DNA of 37,409 nucleotides, taken from NCBI GenBank assembly GCA_027483805.1, contig JAIXTS010000388.1, forward strand, positions 1 to 37,409, written 5' to 3'. A program made the position numbers and the translations under genes. This stretch comes from Azospirillum sp. (GTDB taxonomy: Bacteria > Pseudomonadota > Alphaproteobacteria > Azospirillales > Azospirillaceae). The notes beneath the pieces are model-generated. The model worked only from the letters and a program-made list of their open reading frames with translations, was not told the origin of the DNA and made no database searches. Positions 22,794-31,491 of this stretch are shown piece by piece (the stretch's first letter is position 1; the number at the start of each line of letters is the position of its first letter).

Positions 22794-23430
22794 CCCGTAC
22801 ATCCCGATCCTCCAGTTCCCGTGTGGTGGGAACGCTGTAGGTGGCGACCTTGTCCAGCCCCTGGGCCGGCAGATAGGCGCGCCCCGGATCACCCACCAGG
22901 ACGGTGATCCCGGCCCGTGTCAGGTCCCGGAACCAGCGCAAAGCCGCCTCGGCGAAGGGACGCTCATAGCAGACATCGCCGGCCAGCAGGATGTCCGTTG
23001 CCGGCATCGGCTGGCCGATCAGGTCGGCTGTCAGCACCTGGATCGTCACCCCGTTCAGGCTGGCATTCAATGCCGTGGCCGCACCGGCAAACGGGTCGAT
23101 ATCCAGCGCTGTGACACGCGCTGCCCCCGCCTTCATGGCCGCGATGGCGACCAGGCCGGAGCCGGCGGCAAAATCCACCACGCGCTTGCCTGCCACCAGG
23201 CTCGGCTGGTCGGCGATCAATCGTGCCACCGCCTGGCCCCCGGCCCAGGGAAAGGCCCAGAAGGGTGGCGGCACGCCATTCTGCTCCAGCCAGTCCGCCG
23301 TGGCATGCCAGATTGGTGTAATCTCAGTCGCCTGCCAGAGCATGATGTCGGGGCACAGCGGCACAGGAGCCGGTGCGGTATGGGCGCGGATAAAGGCGGC
23401 GGGATCAGCGGCGGCTGGCAGTGACAGCAA
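22756..23430 (-). CDS. Class I methyltransferase of the ETFB-lysine/PrmA-like type
   Basis: About 224 residues with a seven-beta-strand methyltransferase fold. Motif I is VVDFAAGSGLVAIAA, the next strand end is VTALDIDPFA, and ILLAGDVCYERPFAE is the motif IV/post-I region. The N-terminal AFIRAHTAPAPVPLCPD and PPFWAFPWAGGQAVARL match ETFB-lysine methyltransferase-like proteins, which modify protein lysines; the substrate here is not known. An open frame extends to 23616 but runs inside ubiA. I place the start at TTG 23430, near the family's usual N-terminus, giving a 26-bp overlap with the ubiA stop and probable translational coupling. The 3' end overlaps the convergent DUF3291 gene. Confidence 0.8.
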   Translation of the reverse strand: MLSLPAAADPAAFIRAHTAPAPVPLCPDIMLWQATEITPIWHATADWLEQNGVPPPFWAFPWAGGQAVARLIADQPSLVAGKRVVDFAAGSGLVAIAAMKAGAARVTALDIDPFAGAATALNASLNGVTIQVLTADLIGQPMPATDILLAGDVCYERPFAEAALRWFRDLTRAGITVLVGDPGRAYLPAQGLDKVATYSVPTTRELEDRDVRVTDVWRVPRTDP

Positions 23431-24454
23431 GATCGGCGATCTGCAGCATCGGTTGCTGCATATAGGGTTTGGGCAGGCCACGATGGCCGCCCGGCGCGAA
23501 TCCTCCGCCGGCGGGCGATGCCGGCATGCTGATGATGCCGACAATGATGGCAACCAGCAGGGCCATGCCCACGAATCGTGCCGCCCTGAAGGTGGCCAGA
23601 CTGTCGGCCGGGTCATTCATATCCCAGCCCCGAACCTGCATCACCATCAAGGCACCGGTGACCAGCAGCGGGACGGAAATGGCCCAGAACATGCCCATGG
23701 GCTCCAGCGCCAGCAGCCAGCAGACAAACGCCCCGGCATAAAAACCGCCCACCCAGCGCCGCGAGTCGTTGCCAAACAGCAAGGCCGTGGATTTGATGCC
23801 GACATGGGCGTCATCCTCCCGGTCCTGATGGGCATAGATTGTGTCATAGCCCAGCGTCCACAGGATGCCGCCGACATAAAGCAGGACAGGCTGCCAACCA
23901 AGGTCGCCACGTACCGCGGCCCAGCCCAGCAGTGCCCCCCAGTTGAAGGTCAGACCCAGAAAGGCCTGCGGCCACCAGGTGATACGCTTCATCAACGGAT
24001 AGGCGGCGACCAGCAGCAGCGATGCGGCGCCCAGGAAAACAGCGAACGGGTTCAGTTGCAGCAGGATGACAAGACCCAGCAGCAACTGCGCCAGCAGAAA
24101 GCCGATGGCCTGTTTTACCGTCACCTGACCGCTGGGGAGGGGACGTACCTTTGTACGCTCCACCCGCGCATCCAGTTTGCGGTCCAGAATGTCGTTGAGG
24201 GTGCAGCCCGCCCCCCGAAGTACGACAGCCCCGACCCCGAACAGCGCCATCAGCCACAGATCGGGCCAGCCCCCCGCCGGGGCCGCCAGCGCGATGGACC
24301 ACCAGCAGGGCAGCAGCAGCAACCACGTACCGATGGGCCGATCCAACCGTGCCAGCCGCGCATAGGGACGCCACGCCGCCGGCAGGTAGCGGTCGATCCA
24401 ATCGCCGGCGCGGATATCCGTATGGCCGGCGTTCGTTTCAGTGGCGTGCGTCAT
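23405..24454 (-). CDS. ubiA: 4-hydroxybenzoate polyprenyltransferase
   Basis: A 349-residue integral membrane prenyltransferase that joins the polyprenyl chain to 4-hydroxybenzoate, the first membrane step of ubiquinone synthesis. Both Asp-rich magnesium/diphosphate motifs are present: NDILDRKLD (residues 87-95) and DTIYAHQDREDD (204-215). About nine hydrophobic helices fit the family fold. The protein is longer than E. coli UbiA (290) because of an N-terminal extension and a roughly 40-residue Gly/Pro-rich tail (GGGFAPGGHRGLPKPYM) whose coding sequence carries the start of the next gene. Its substrate chain could be supplied by the polyprenyl diphosphate synthase at 27740. Confidence 0.96.
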   Translation of the reverse strand: MTHATETNAGHTDIRAGDWIDRYLPAAWRPYARLARLDRPIGTWLLLLPCWWSIALAAPAGGWPDLWLMALFGVGAVVLRGAGCTLNDILDRKLDARVERTKVRPLPSGQVTVKQAIGFLLAQLLLGLVILLQLNPFAVFLGAASLLLVAAYPLMKRITWWPQAFLGLTFNWGALLGWAAVRGDLGWQPVLLYVGGILWTLGYDTIYAHQDREDDAHVGIKSTALLFGNDSRRWVGGFYAGAFVCWLLALEPMGMFWAISVPLLVTGALMVMQVRGWDMNDPADSLATFRAARFVGMALLVAIIVGIISMPASPAGGGFAPGGHRGLPKPYMQQPMLQIADLAVTASRR

Positions 24455-24586
24455 GATGGGCGCATCTTATCGTTTCCCCGCCTCTGCGCCTAGGGGCGGA
24501 TTGTCCCCGGCACAGTTCCCCCGCCTAGTGTCCAGCTTATGGCCTGCATCCGTTACCGTCGGTGATGGTGCGCACAAGGATGTGGA

Positions 24587-24850
24587 TCACCGTGGGCAGC
24601 CGGGCGTACCGCATCGGCCACTGCCGGCCGCCACATAGACACCACAGACGTCACACTTTGCCATTTCCTGGGTGCCAGACGCGGCAGCCTTGCCACGCGC
24701 CGTGGTCCCGCCCTTGGGATTGGCCTTCACACCACCATGACGGCGCAAGGCTTCCTGCCGCTGCCGCTGAACCTTGCTCAGCAGACGGAAGCCAAACCAG
24801 ACAATGGCCAGGAGACCGACCAGGGTGATGATTTTCGACAAGGAGATCAT
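24587..24850 (-). CDS. PP0621-like small membrane protein with zinc ribbon
   Basis: An 87-residue protein: one N-terminal transmembrane helix (about 4-24, IITLVGLLAIVWFGFRLL), a basic linker, and a C-terminal Cys cluster MAKCDVCGVYV...C...C (C66, C69, C80, C85) able to bind zinc. This matches the PP0621 family in layout (a single membrane helix followed by a CxxCG motif). The function of the family is unknown. The longer open frame to 25048 is discarded because it overlaps the S49 gene; ATG 24850 begins the hydrophobic helix as expected. It follows the S49 peptidase gene by 43 bp on the same strand. Confidence 0.8.
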   Translation of the reverse strand: MISLSKIITLVGLLAIVWFGFRLLSKVQRQRQEALRRHGGVKANPKGGTTARGKAAASGTQEMAKCDVCGVYVAAGSGRCGTPGCPR

Positions 24851-24893
24851 GGCCGCCAGAATTGGGGGAAGGCGGGGAACGGAGCAAGCGAAA

Positions 24894-25715
24894 TCACATG
24901 CCGTACCGTGCGAAGATCGCGCGTTCCCGCACCGTATCCGCCACCCCGTCCGCCAGGGCCCCGGCATCCAGTCCGATGAACCGCCCCAGCCCCGGTCCAC
25001 GCGGCGGGTTGACCACACGGATGTCGACCTTGTCACCGAACCGCTCACGCAAGGTGGTGCGCATGTCGCCCAGCCTGTCCACCAGACCCAGTTCCAGCGA
25101 CCGCTGGCCGGTCCAGAAGGCCCCGTCGAACAATGCGCTCTCCGGTGCTGTCAATCGTGCACCGCGGCGGTCGCGGACCCATTGCTTGAAGGCCTCATGC
25201 ATGTCGGCCTGCAGGGATTTCAGATGGGCAACCTCATCCGGCTTTTCCGCCTGGAACGGGTCCAGCATGGATTTTGCTGCACCTGCCGTATGCACCCGCC
25301 GGTCCACCCCCAGCTTGTCGATCAGACCGGTAAAGCCGAACCCGGCGGAAACCACACCGATGGACCCGACAATCGAACACTGATCGGCCGTGATCTCATC
25401 TGCCGCACAGGCCAGCCAATACCCCCCACTGGCCGCCACATCCTGGACAAAGGCCAGGACCGGAACCGACTTCTCCGCCGCCAAGGCCCTGATGCGCCCG
25501 GCGATCAGGGCCGATTGTACCGGCGATCCGCCGGGTGAATTGATGGACAAGCCGACAGCCGCAAGGTCCGTCGGCGCGAAGGCACGGGCGATATCCTCTT
25601 CCAGGGTCTCCAGGGAAAGGTCCCGACGCCCGGTGCCGATGGCCCCCGACAGTCGCAGGACCGACACCAGCGGCGGCACGGACAGGCCGGCAAATTTCCT
25701 GAAACGGCGCAGCAT
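24894..25715 (-). CDS. S49-family serine peptidase (SppA/SohB-like)
   Basis: A 273-residue single-domain S49 peptidase. The ClpP-like fold shows VGLSINSPGGSPVQSALI, the catalytic serine in VAASGGYWLA (S96), GSIGVVS after it, and the general-base lysine in AGAAKSM (K148), giving the Ser-Lys dyad. The family digests signal peptides and other membrane-associated peptides. This member lacks a clear transmembrane anchor, so its location is uncertain. ATG 25715 follows a strong RBS (AGGAAGGAG); the longer frame to 25838 is not needed. It is transcribed with the PP0621-like gene and is divergent from the binding-protein gene at 25848. Confidence 0.9.
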   Translation of the reverse strand: MLRRFRKFAGLSVPPLVSVLRLSGAIGTGRRDLSLETLEEDIARAFAPTDLAAVGLSINSPGGSPVQSALIAGRIRALAAEKSVPVLAFVQDVAASGGYWLACAADEITADQCSIVGSIGVVSAGFGFTGLIDKLGVDRRVHTAGAAKSMLDPFQAEKPDEVAHLKSLQADMHEAFKQWVRDRRGARLTAPESALFDGAFWTGQRSLELGLVDRLGDMRTTLRERFGDKVDIRVVNPPRGPGLGRFIGLDAGALADGVADTVRERAIFARYGM

Positions 25716-25847
25716 GCAAAAAACTCCTTCCTGTTCATGGGCCCCGCTCGAACATGGGGATGCAACACCGGCAGCGGTAGGTCCGGACGGCACGAAAGAA
25801 TCGCAAGAAGGTTTGACCCCGCGTGCGGGTGGGGGCACCCTGTGCTT

Positions 25848-26618
25848 ATGACGAATGACCGAGCCATCACCCGTCCGTTGGTATATGCAGTGGCTGCTGC
25901 CTGCAGCCTCGCATTGCCGTGGATGGCCACGTCATGCGCGCATGCCGCGAAATCCAGCGTCGAACTGCTGGCCGTGAATAGCCCTCCCATGGCGATGGAG
26001 GATGAGGCGGAGCGCGGCGCAGTGCTGGAACTGACGATGGCGGCGGTGGAAAGGGCAGGATTGACGACCAAGGTCACCTTCATCCCCTGGCGCCGCGCGC
26101 AGGAGGTTGTGACCGGCGGCAAGGACCTGTTGATCGCGCCCCTGACCTGGCTGCCATCACGAGCGGACCGGTTTACCTGGGTGGCGCCGATCTGCCGGAT
26201 GGAACGGACCATCGCCAGTATCCGTTATCGTATCGACAACCTGGAGCAGGCCCGGCGGGACCGGCGCACCCTGGTGGTCGGCGCCGGCAGCGCGCAGGAA
26301 CAGCAATTGCGGGACTGGGGCTATCCGGCTGACTTGATCGTCACCACCCCGCTGGGCACGCGGGAGGCCGACATGCTGGCCAGCGGCCGGGTGGATGGCT
26401 GGTACAGCGGGACGCAGCAGATAAGCTGGCGTTGGCAGCGGGAGGGTCGGACAGAGACCTTGATCATGGGGACCCCGATCACCATTGACCAGATCCATCT
26501 GGGCTGTTCGCGTGATTGCGACCCCACCCTGGTCGCCACCCTGCGCAACGCCATGCAAAGCCTGCGGGATGACGGCACCGCCGACCGTATCCTGGCCAAA
26601 TACGCGCTCTACTACTGA
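25848..26618 (+). CDS. Periplasmic amino-acid-type solute-binding protein (PBPb family)
   Basis: A 256-residue protein. Residues 1 to about 34 form a signal peptide ending near SCAHAAKS. The mature part has a bacterial extracellular solute-binding family 3 layout: AVNSPPMAMEDE at the first strand, then GAVLELTMAAVERAG, FIPWRRAQEVVTGGKDLL, and a C-terminal NAMQSLRDDGTADRILAKY helix typical of these domains. Such proteins bind amino acids or related molecules, or act as sensors. No permease or ATPase gene is nearby, so it is an orphan. ATG 25848 is preferred because it begins the signal peptide; the frame is open further upstream without an RBS. Confidence 0.82.
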   Translation: MTNDRAITRPLVYAVAAACSLALPWMATSCAHAAKSSVELLAVNSPPMAMEDEAERGAVLELTMAAVERAGLTTKVTFIPWRRAQEVVTGGKDLLIAPLTWLPSRADRFTWVAPICRMERTIASIRYRIDNLEQARRDRRTLVVGAGSAQEQQLRDWGYPADLIVTTPLGTREADMLASGRVDGWYSGTQQISWRWQREGRTETLIMGTPITIDQIHLGCSRDCDPTLVATLRNAMQSLRDDGTADRILAKYALYY

Positions 26619-26622
26619 CCTG

Positions 26623-27369
26623 TCAGATCGGCAGCGCCGCTGCATCGCGCAGGATGGCCTCGACCTGCGCGGTGTAGCCCTGGCCGTCGCCATGCAGCAC
26701 CAATCCCGGCAACAGGGTCAAAGGGGCCCTGGCGTCGCGTCGGGCGGTCACGATCACCCGCTTGGCCGGCTGGCCGGCACGGGGCCATAATGGCAGGACG
26801 CGAATATCGCCGAACCGGCCCATCAGCAGTGACAGAAGATGGTCAAGCCGCTCGGCGGGATAGATCAGGGTCAGGCGGCCCCGGCTTTTCAACAGGCGCA
26901 GCGCCGTCAGCACAAACAGACCAAGATCACCCGCCCCTTCACCATGGCTGACCGCCTTATGGGCGTGGGGTGACGGCGTATGGCGGCCCGCCGGCCAATA
27001 GGGCGGGTTGCTGATCACATGGTCGAAACTGTTGGCGCGCAGGTGGGGCGGTGGGGTGGCGACATCTGCTTCCACCACCGTGACGACACCGTCCAGGCCA
27101 CTTTCAACCGCGCCGCGGCGGGCCAGATCGGCGGCCAGGGGCTGTATCTCCATCCCCATGACCGCCAGGCCGGGCACCCGTGCGGCCAGGCAGAGCAGAG
27201 CCGCGCCGGTACCACATCCCAGTTCCAGGACCCTGTCCTGTACGTGGGCATCCACGGCCGCGGCCAGCAGCACCGGGTCGATGGCAGCCCGGTAACCCTT
27301 GGCCGGCTGGAACAAAGTGACGCGTCCCCCAAGCAGGGCCGTGCGATCGATATCACCTGAATCCGTCAC
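26623..27369 (-). CDS. TrmN6-like N6-adenine methyltransferase
   Basis: A 248-residue class I methyltransferase. The N-terminus has GGRVTLFQPAKGYRAAIDPV, characteristic of the YfiC/TrmN6 group. Motif I is VLELGCGTGAALLCLA, then VMGMEIQPLAADLA, and the catalytic NPPYWPAG suits an exocyclic-amine target. E. coli TrmN6 methylates A37 of tRNA-Val; this protein may do the same or a related tRNA reaction. The start is GTG 27369, overlapping the DUF2007 stop by 4 bp (GTGA), so the two are translationally coupled. It ends 4 bp from the convergent binding-protein gene. Confidence 0.87.
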   Translation of the reverse strand: MTDSGDIDRTALLGGRVTLFQPAKGYRAAIDPVLLAAAVDAHVQDRVLELGCGTGAALLCLAARVPGLAVMGMEIQPLAADLARRGAVESGLDGVVTVVEADVATPPPHLRANSFDHVISNPPYWPAGRHTPSPHAHKAVSHGEGAGDLGLFVLTALRLLKSRGRLTLIYPAERLDHLLSLLMGRFGDIRVLPLWPRAGQPAKRVIVTARRDARAPLTLLPGLVLHGDGQGYTAQVEAILRDAAALPI

Positions 27370-27581
27370 GCCGACACCGCCAGTCCAGCGGCGCGAAGCA
27401 GGTCGCGCGCATCATCCAGATCGTCGTCGGCCACGCACAGGCGACGGGGAATCGCTCCTATGCTGCCCTCCAGCATCGATGTGTGCTGGTCCAGAAGGAT
27501 ACAATCGATGCCGGCATCGACCAGCACAGATTGGGCAAAACTCAGTTCCACCGGGTCGTTGCTGCGGATCACGGGCTGCAT
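27366..27581 (-). CDS. DUF2007-domain protein
   Basis: A roughly 71-residue DUF2007 protein, an alpha/beta fold also described as a putative signal-transducing domain. MQPVIRSNDPVELSFAQSVL, GIDCILLDQH and the Asp-rich CVADDDLDDARDLLRAAG match the family. I start at ATG 27581 because the family begins here and AGGAG lies 12 nt upstream; GTG 27626 and ATG 27617 or 27593 are alternatives. It overlaps the TrmN6-like gene and is divergent from the polyprenyl synthase gene, an arrangement I recall as common in alphaproteobacteria. Its molecular role is unknown. Confidence 0.85.
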   Translation of the reverse strand: MQPVIRSNDPVELSFAQSVLVDAGIDCILLDQHTSMLEGSIGAIPRRLCVADDDLDDARDLLRAAGLAVSA

Positions 27582-27739
27582 CGCTACGCTCATCTCCTGG
27601 AGTTTCAAGGCGGACATGCCCGGCACGGACGCGCCTGGGCCTTGACCCGGCTGCCTTCCCCGCTATGCTCCCCCGCGTTCCCCTGGCCCGTCAACCGGGC
27701 TTGTCACCATGCCGTCTTCTCGCGATGGAGCCTTGACCC

Positions 27740-28762
27740 GTGGCCACCGTGACCACCCTTGATCCCAAGCGCCGGAAGCCGGACACGAACGCGCTCGACA
27801 ATCTGGTCGCCCTGGTGGCCCCGGATCTTGACGACGTGAACGAGATCATCGTCAACCGGATGCAATCGCCCGTGGCGCTCATCCCGCAACTGGCCGGTTA
27901 TCTGATCGCCAGTGGCGGCAAGCGCCTGCGCCCCGTACTGACGCTGGCCGCCGCCAAGCTGTGCGGCTACCAAGGCGATACACACAAGCCGCTGGCCGCC
28001 TGCGTGGAGTTCATCCATACGGCCACGCTGCTGCATGACGATGTCGTGGATGAAAGCGACCTGCGGCGTGGTCAGGCCAGCGCCAACGCCGTCTATGGCA
28101 ACAAATCCTCGGTGCTGGTTGGCGATTTCCTGTTCTCCCGCGCCTTCCAGGTGATGGTGGAGGCCGGGTCGCTGGAAGTGCTGCGTATCCTGTCGAACGC
28201 GTCGGCTGTCATCTCCGAAGGGGAGGTTTTGCAGCTGATCACGTCGAACGACACGGAGACCAGCGAGGAAGCCTATCTGGAGGTCATCAAGGCCAAGACG
28301 GCCGAACTGTTTGCGGCCGCCTGCCGCATCGGCGCGGTCGTGGCCGAACGCCCTGCGGCGGAAGAGGACGCCCTGCGCTCCTATGGCATGAATCTGGGCA
28401 TCGCCTTTCAGTTGGTCGATGACGTGCTGGATTATTCGGCGGCTCAGGCCCGGCTGGGCAAGACCATCGGTGACGATTTCCGCGAGGGCAAGATCACCCT
28501 GCCCATCGTTCTGGCTTTCCGCCGGGGCGATGATGAGGAACGGGCCTTCTGGCGCCGGACCATGGAGGATCTGGACCAGGGTGACGGCGACCTGGAACAC
28601 GCCATCGACCTGATGAACCGGCATAACGCCCTGCATGACAGCGTCGAACGTGCCCGGCATTACGTGTCGGTGGCCCGCGATGCGCTGGGCCTGTTCCCGG
28701 CCGGCCCGGTGAAGCGGGCGCTTCTGGACGTTCTGGAATTCGTGGTGGACCGGGACTACTGA
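27740..28762 (+). CDS. ispB: Long-chain polyprenyl diphosphate synthase
   Basis: A 340-residue trans-prenyltransferase that builds the quinone side chain from farnesyl diphosphate and isopentenyl diphosphate. The first Asp-rich motif is HDDVVDESD (D100-D104), the second is LVDDVLDY (D227-D231), and the substrate-binding GGKRLRP is at 59-65. The residue five positions before the first DDxxD is Ala95 and the fourth is Thr96; small residues here allow long products, consistent with octa- to decaprenyl chains. Exact length cannot be told. The GTG start at 27740 is the best available. A strong terminator follows. With ubiA and ubiD it covers three ubiquinone steps. Confidence 0.94.
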   Translation: MATVTTLDPKRRKPDTNALDNLVALVAPDLDDVNEIIVNRMQSPVALIPQLAGYLIASGGKRLRPVLTLAAAKLCGYQGDTHKPLAACVEFIHTATLLHDDVVDESDLRRGQASANAVYGNKSSVLVGDFLFSRAFQVMVEAGSLEVLRILSNASAVISEGEVLQLITSNDTETSEEAYLEVIKAKTAELFAAACRIGAVVAERPAAEEDALRSYGMNLGIAFQLVDDVLDYSAAQARLGKTIGDDFREGKITLPIVLAFRRGDDEERAFWRRTMEDLDQGDGDLEHAIDLMNRHNALHDSVERARHYVSVARDALGLFPAGPVKRALLDVLEFVVDRDY

Positions 28763-28789
28763 TCCTACGGGCGTTTCCAGGGTGTTTGC

Positions 28790-28823
28790 ACGGCCGGGGC
28801 GGCTTTTCCGCCCCGGCCGTTTT
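28790..28823 (+). terminator. Intrinsic terminator after the polyprenyl synthase gene
   Basis: A perfect 13-bp GC-rich stem pairs 28790-28802 with 28808-28820 over a 5-nt loop and is followed by TTTTC. It lies 28 bp after the ispB stop. Confidence 0.88.
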
Positions 28824-28898
28824 CATATCGCCCGGATCGGTCAACAGGCGCGCGGCTGCCATGCGAGGGGCCCGGCCTCATAAAACCTCATCTAGGGC

Positions 28899-28927
28899 TT
28901 GCATGGGCCATTCGATGGCGCTATACA
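28899..28927 (+). promoter_or_regulatory. Promoter of tRNA-Pro
   Basis: TTGCAT (28899-28904), a 17-bp spacer and TATACA (28922-28927) form a good sigma-70 promoter. The predicted start is near 28934, about 42 nt before the tRNA. GC-rich sequence follows the -10, as is usual for stable-RNA promoters. Confidence 0.7.
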
Positions 28928-28975
28928 GCCGCCCACGCAAACGACGCCCCTGGCGATACGGTGCGTGACACGTGA

Positions 28976-29052
28976 CGGAGTGTAGCTCAGCCTGGTAGAG
29001 CGCTGCTTTCGGGAGGCAGAGGCCGGAGGTTCGAATCCTCTCACTCCGACCA
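28976..29052 (+). tRNA. tRNA-Pro (anticodon CGG)
   Basis: A 77-nt tRNA. The acceptor CGGAGTG pairs with CACTCCG, followed by discriminator A and encoded CCA. The anticodon stem CTGCT/GGCAG encloses the loop TTCGGGA with anticodon CGG, and the T-arm contains GGTTCGAATCC. No integration repeat is seen at its 3' end. Confidence 0.95.
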
Positions 29053-29054
29053 GT

Positions 29055-29092
29055 AAAAGGCCGGTTTCGACAATGTCGGAACCGGCCTTTTT
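29055..29092. terminator. Bidirectional terminator between tRNA-Pro and the TonB receptor gene
   Basis: AAAAGGCCGGTT (29055-29066) pairs with AACCGGCCTTTT (29080-29091), with additional CGA/TCG pairing inside. The hairpin ends in TTTTTG on the plus strand and in a TTTT run on the minus strand, so it can end both the tRNA-Pro transcript and the leftward receptor transcript (stop 29117). Confidence 0.88.
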
Positions 29093-29116
29093 GTTTGTCC
29101 ACGCCAAGCCCCGCCC

Positions 29117-31480
29117 CTATCCAGACCAACCGATGCTGAAACCGATGGTCCGGGGCCGGGGCGGTGTGGTCTGCGGGCCCGCGGGCAAGGTGAACGGGTT
29201 GCCGAAGGCGAACTGGTTGGCCCTTGTATCCAGGATGTTCTCCAGCGACAGCCCGACCGTCCAGCCGCCGGCCAGGTCAAACCCGACCCGGCCGTTCAGC
29301 ACGGTTACCGGCCCCTGCCGGACCTCGTCGGTAAAGGTCAGGCGGGTGCGACCGGTGCGCGACAGGTCAAGGGCCGTGACCATGCCGATCTGGCCGGCGA
29401 TTGAGGTGCGCCAGGACAGGGCGATGGCGCCCGACAACCGGGCTGCCCCCGGCAACCCGCCGTCTGGACTGGCCGCGAAACCGGGTGCAACCCGGTTCAG
29501 CTCCGGATCATTCAGCGTCAGCGTCGCTTCCAGCCGCCAGCCGCCAAGGTGCAGCCGGGACCCCACCTCCAGACCGGTATTGGTGCCGTCACCGGCATTG
29601 GTGGTGTAGATCAGGCCGGTGGAGCGAAGCTGATCTGTCTGGATATTGCGCCAGCGGGCATGGAACAGCGCCGCATCGACGAACAGCCGCTCATCCCAGA
29701 AGGCCAGCTTGGCCCCCAGCTCATAATTCCACAATTCATCCGTGCGGAACCGCGCCGCGCGGTAATCATCGCCGCTTCCCGTGGCCCCTTCTTCGATATT
29801 GATGCCGCCCGGACGATACCCTTCCGCCATCTGGGCGTAAAAGCGGGCCCCATCCCAGGCATTCCAGGCCAGGGCCAGTTTCGGCGTATAGTCGGTTTCC
29901 GTCGCATAGCCCTCGGTCGTGGCGAGGGAAGGGGCAAGGGCGGTGGCCGTCACTTCCTGCGCGACATGAAACAGACGGCCACCGGCGGTCAGGGTCCAGT
30001 CGGGCTGAAACCGCCACGCGACCTCCCCGAACAGGGCGGCCTCCTTGACATCATCCTGCCGATCCCGACGCCAGAGACTGCCTTGCGGATCGGCCATGGC
30101 GGACAAGCCGCGGCCGCCATCCGCCTGCTGGTTGGAAAGGTACAGGCCGGCCACCCAATCCAGGGCGGGACGCTCTTCCCGTTCGACACTGCTTAACCGG
30201 GTTTCATGTGTCCACAGGCGGGACAGCTGCCGTTCATGGAACCGGGCGGGCTGGACCGCCAGGCCCGTCAGGCCCGTCACCGCGCGGCCGGCATCATAGA
30301 CCGTGTCGATCTCATGGCGGACAAAGGCGGTGGTGCTGTGCAGGCGGGCGAAGGGCAGGCTGCCGGTCAGCGTAGCGTGCGCTTCGTCGAAATCATTGTC
30401 ATGTGGTTCGGCCAATTGCTCCGCCCGGGTGCAGCACCCGCGCCGTCCCTGGCGATAATGGCTGTCATCGGTATCAATCAGTTGATAGGTGCCGCCCAGT
30501 TCCAGACGCCAATCCCCGGCCGGCACCAGCGCCAGCAGCGCACGGCCGCCCTGGGTGTCGGTGCGGTCAATATTGTACCGGCCGGCATCGGTGTCGATCA
30601 CCCCGCCCTCTCGGTCGGCATAAACGGCCAGGCGCAGTCCCAGCCGATCGGTCAGGAGCGGCTGGTTCAGCACCGCTTCCCCGCCGCCGCCGGGCGCGCC
30701 GCTGCGTGTCAGGCTGCCGGACAGGCGGGCCTGGGCCGACCGTTCCGCCAGATCGGGGCCGGCCGGTACGATGCGCAGGATGCCGCCGATGGAGCCGCCG
30801 CCATACAATGTGCCCTGCGGCCCCCGCAGCACCTCTACCCTGTCCAGATCGATCAGGCGCAGGTGCGGGTCGGGGGCGTTGTAGTTCACCTTGGCATTGT
30901 CAAGATAGAGCCCGACCGTTGCTTGGGTCTGGCCGGTAAAGGCGCTGTCCGACAGGCCGCGGATCGACAGTTTGTTGCGCCCCGGCCCCAGATGTGTGCT
31001 GCTGACCGCCCCCAGCAGGGGAACGGCCGCGTCGACGCTGGTGGCCCCGAAACGCGACAGGGTGGCCCCGGACAGAACCCCGACCGACACGGGAAGATCG
31101 GCCGGATCGGCCCCGCGCTTTGTCGCCGTCACGATGATCGGGGCGATCATGTCGGGCGCGCCGCGATCATTGACGGAGCGCGGGCGCGGCGCGGGCAACG
31201 CCTCAAGCCGGTAGGCACCGGGACTCACCCGGCGATATCCCAACCCCGTCCCCACCAGCAGATTGGACAAGGCCTGTTCAGGCGACAGGGTGCCGGCGGT
31301 GCCTGGACTGTGCCGCCCGGCCAGGGACAGGTCGCCACCAATGCTGACCCCCGCCTGCCGCGACAGTTCCGACAGGGCGGCGGGCAGGGGCCCGGCGGGG
31401 ATGGCGATCACATTCTCAGCCGCCAGCGCAGGCGGGGCCGAAAGCAGCAGGACCAGGGCGGAAACCGGGATTAACCGCAA
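29117..31480 (-). CDS. TonB-dependent receptor with N-terminal signalling (STN) domain
   Basis: A 787-residue outer-membrane receptor. Residues 1-20 are a signal peptide, and about 22-93 an STN/secretin-like signalling domain (IPAGPLPAALSELSRQAGVS, LSPEQALSNLLVGTGLGYR). A TonB-box-like IIVTATKR follows near 113-120. The plug domain contains NKLSIRGLSDSAF and DRVEVLRGPQGTLYGGGSIGG, and the rest is a 22-strand-type barrel. Receptors of this FecA layout import a ligand using TonB energy and signal through FecR to an ECF sigma factor. The start is TTG 31480, 11 bp after the fecR-like stop. The plug and barrel resemble the broad SusC-free iron/siderophore-type group; the ligand is unknown. Confidence 0.93.
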   Translation of the reverse strand: MRLIPVSALVLLLSAPPALAAENVIAIPAGPLPAALSELSRQAGVSIGGDLSLAGRHSPGTAGTLSPEQALSNLLVGTGLGYRRVSPGAYRLEALPAPRPRSVNDRGAPDMIAPIIVTATKRGADPADLPVSVGVLSGATLSRFGATSVDAAVPLLGAVSSTHLGPGRNKLSIRGLSDSAFTGQTQATVGLYLDNAKVNYNAPDPHLRLIDLDRVEVLRGPQGTLYGGGSIGGILRIVPAGPDLAERSAQARLSGSLTRSGAPGGGGEAVLNQPLLTDRLGLRLAVYADREGGVIDTDAGRYNIDRTDTQGGRALLALVPAGDWRLELGGTYQLIDTDDSHYRQGRRGCCTRAEQLAEPHDNDFDEAHATLTGSLPFARLHSTTAFVRHEIDTVYDAGRAVTGLTGLAVQPARFHERQLSRLWTHETRLSSVEREERPALDWVAGLYLSNQQADGGRGLSAMADPQGSLWRRDRQDDVKEAALFGEVAWRFQPDWTLTAGGRLFHVAQEVTATALAPSLATTEGYATETDYTPKLALAWNAWDGARFYAQMAEGYRPGGINIEEGATGSGDDYRAARFRTDELWNYELGAKLAFWDERLFVDAALFHARWRNIQTDQLRSTGLIYTTNAGDGTNTGLEVGSRLHLGGWRLEATLTLNDPELNRVAPGFAASPDGGLPGAARLSGAIALSWRTSIAGQIGMVTALDLSRTGRTRLTFTDEVRQGPVTVLNGRVGFDLAGGWTVGLSLENILDTRANQFAFGNPFTLPAGPQTTPPRPRTIGFSIGWSG

Positions 31481-31491
31481 GGTGGAAACCG

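Noticed and set aside
29053-29092. Possible second integration border at tRNA-Pro
   Set aside because: The sequence after the tRNA is an ordinary terminator. No copy of the tRNA 3' end and no integrase gene were found on either side.
30206-31474. 422-codon plus-strand open frame
   Set aside because: It is antisense to the TonB receptor gene and has shadow-type composition.
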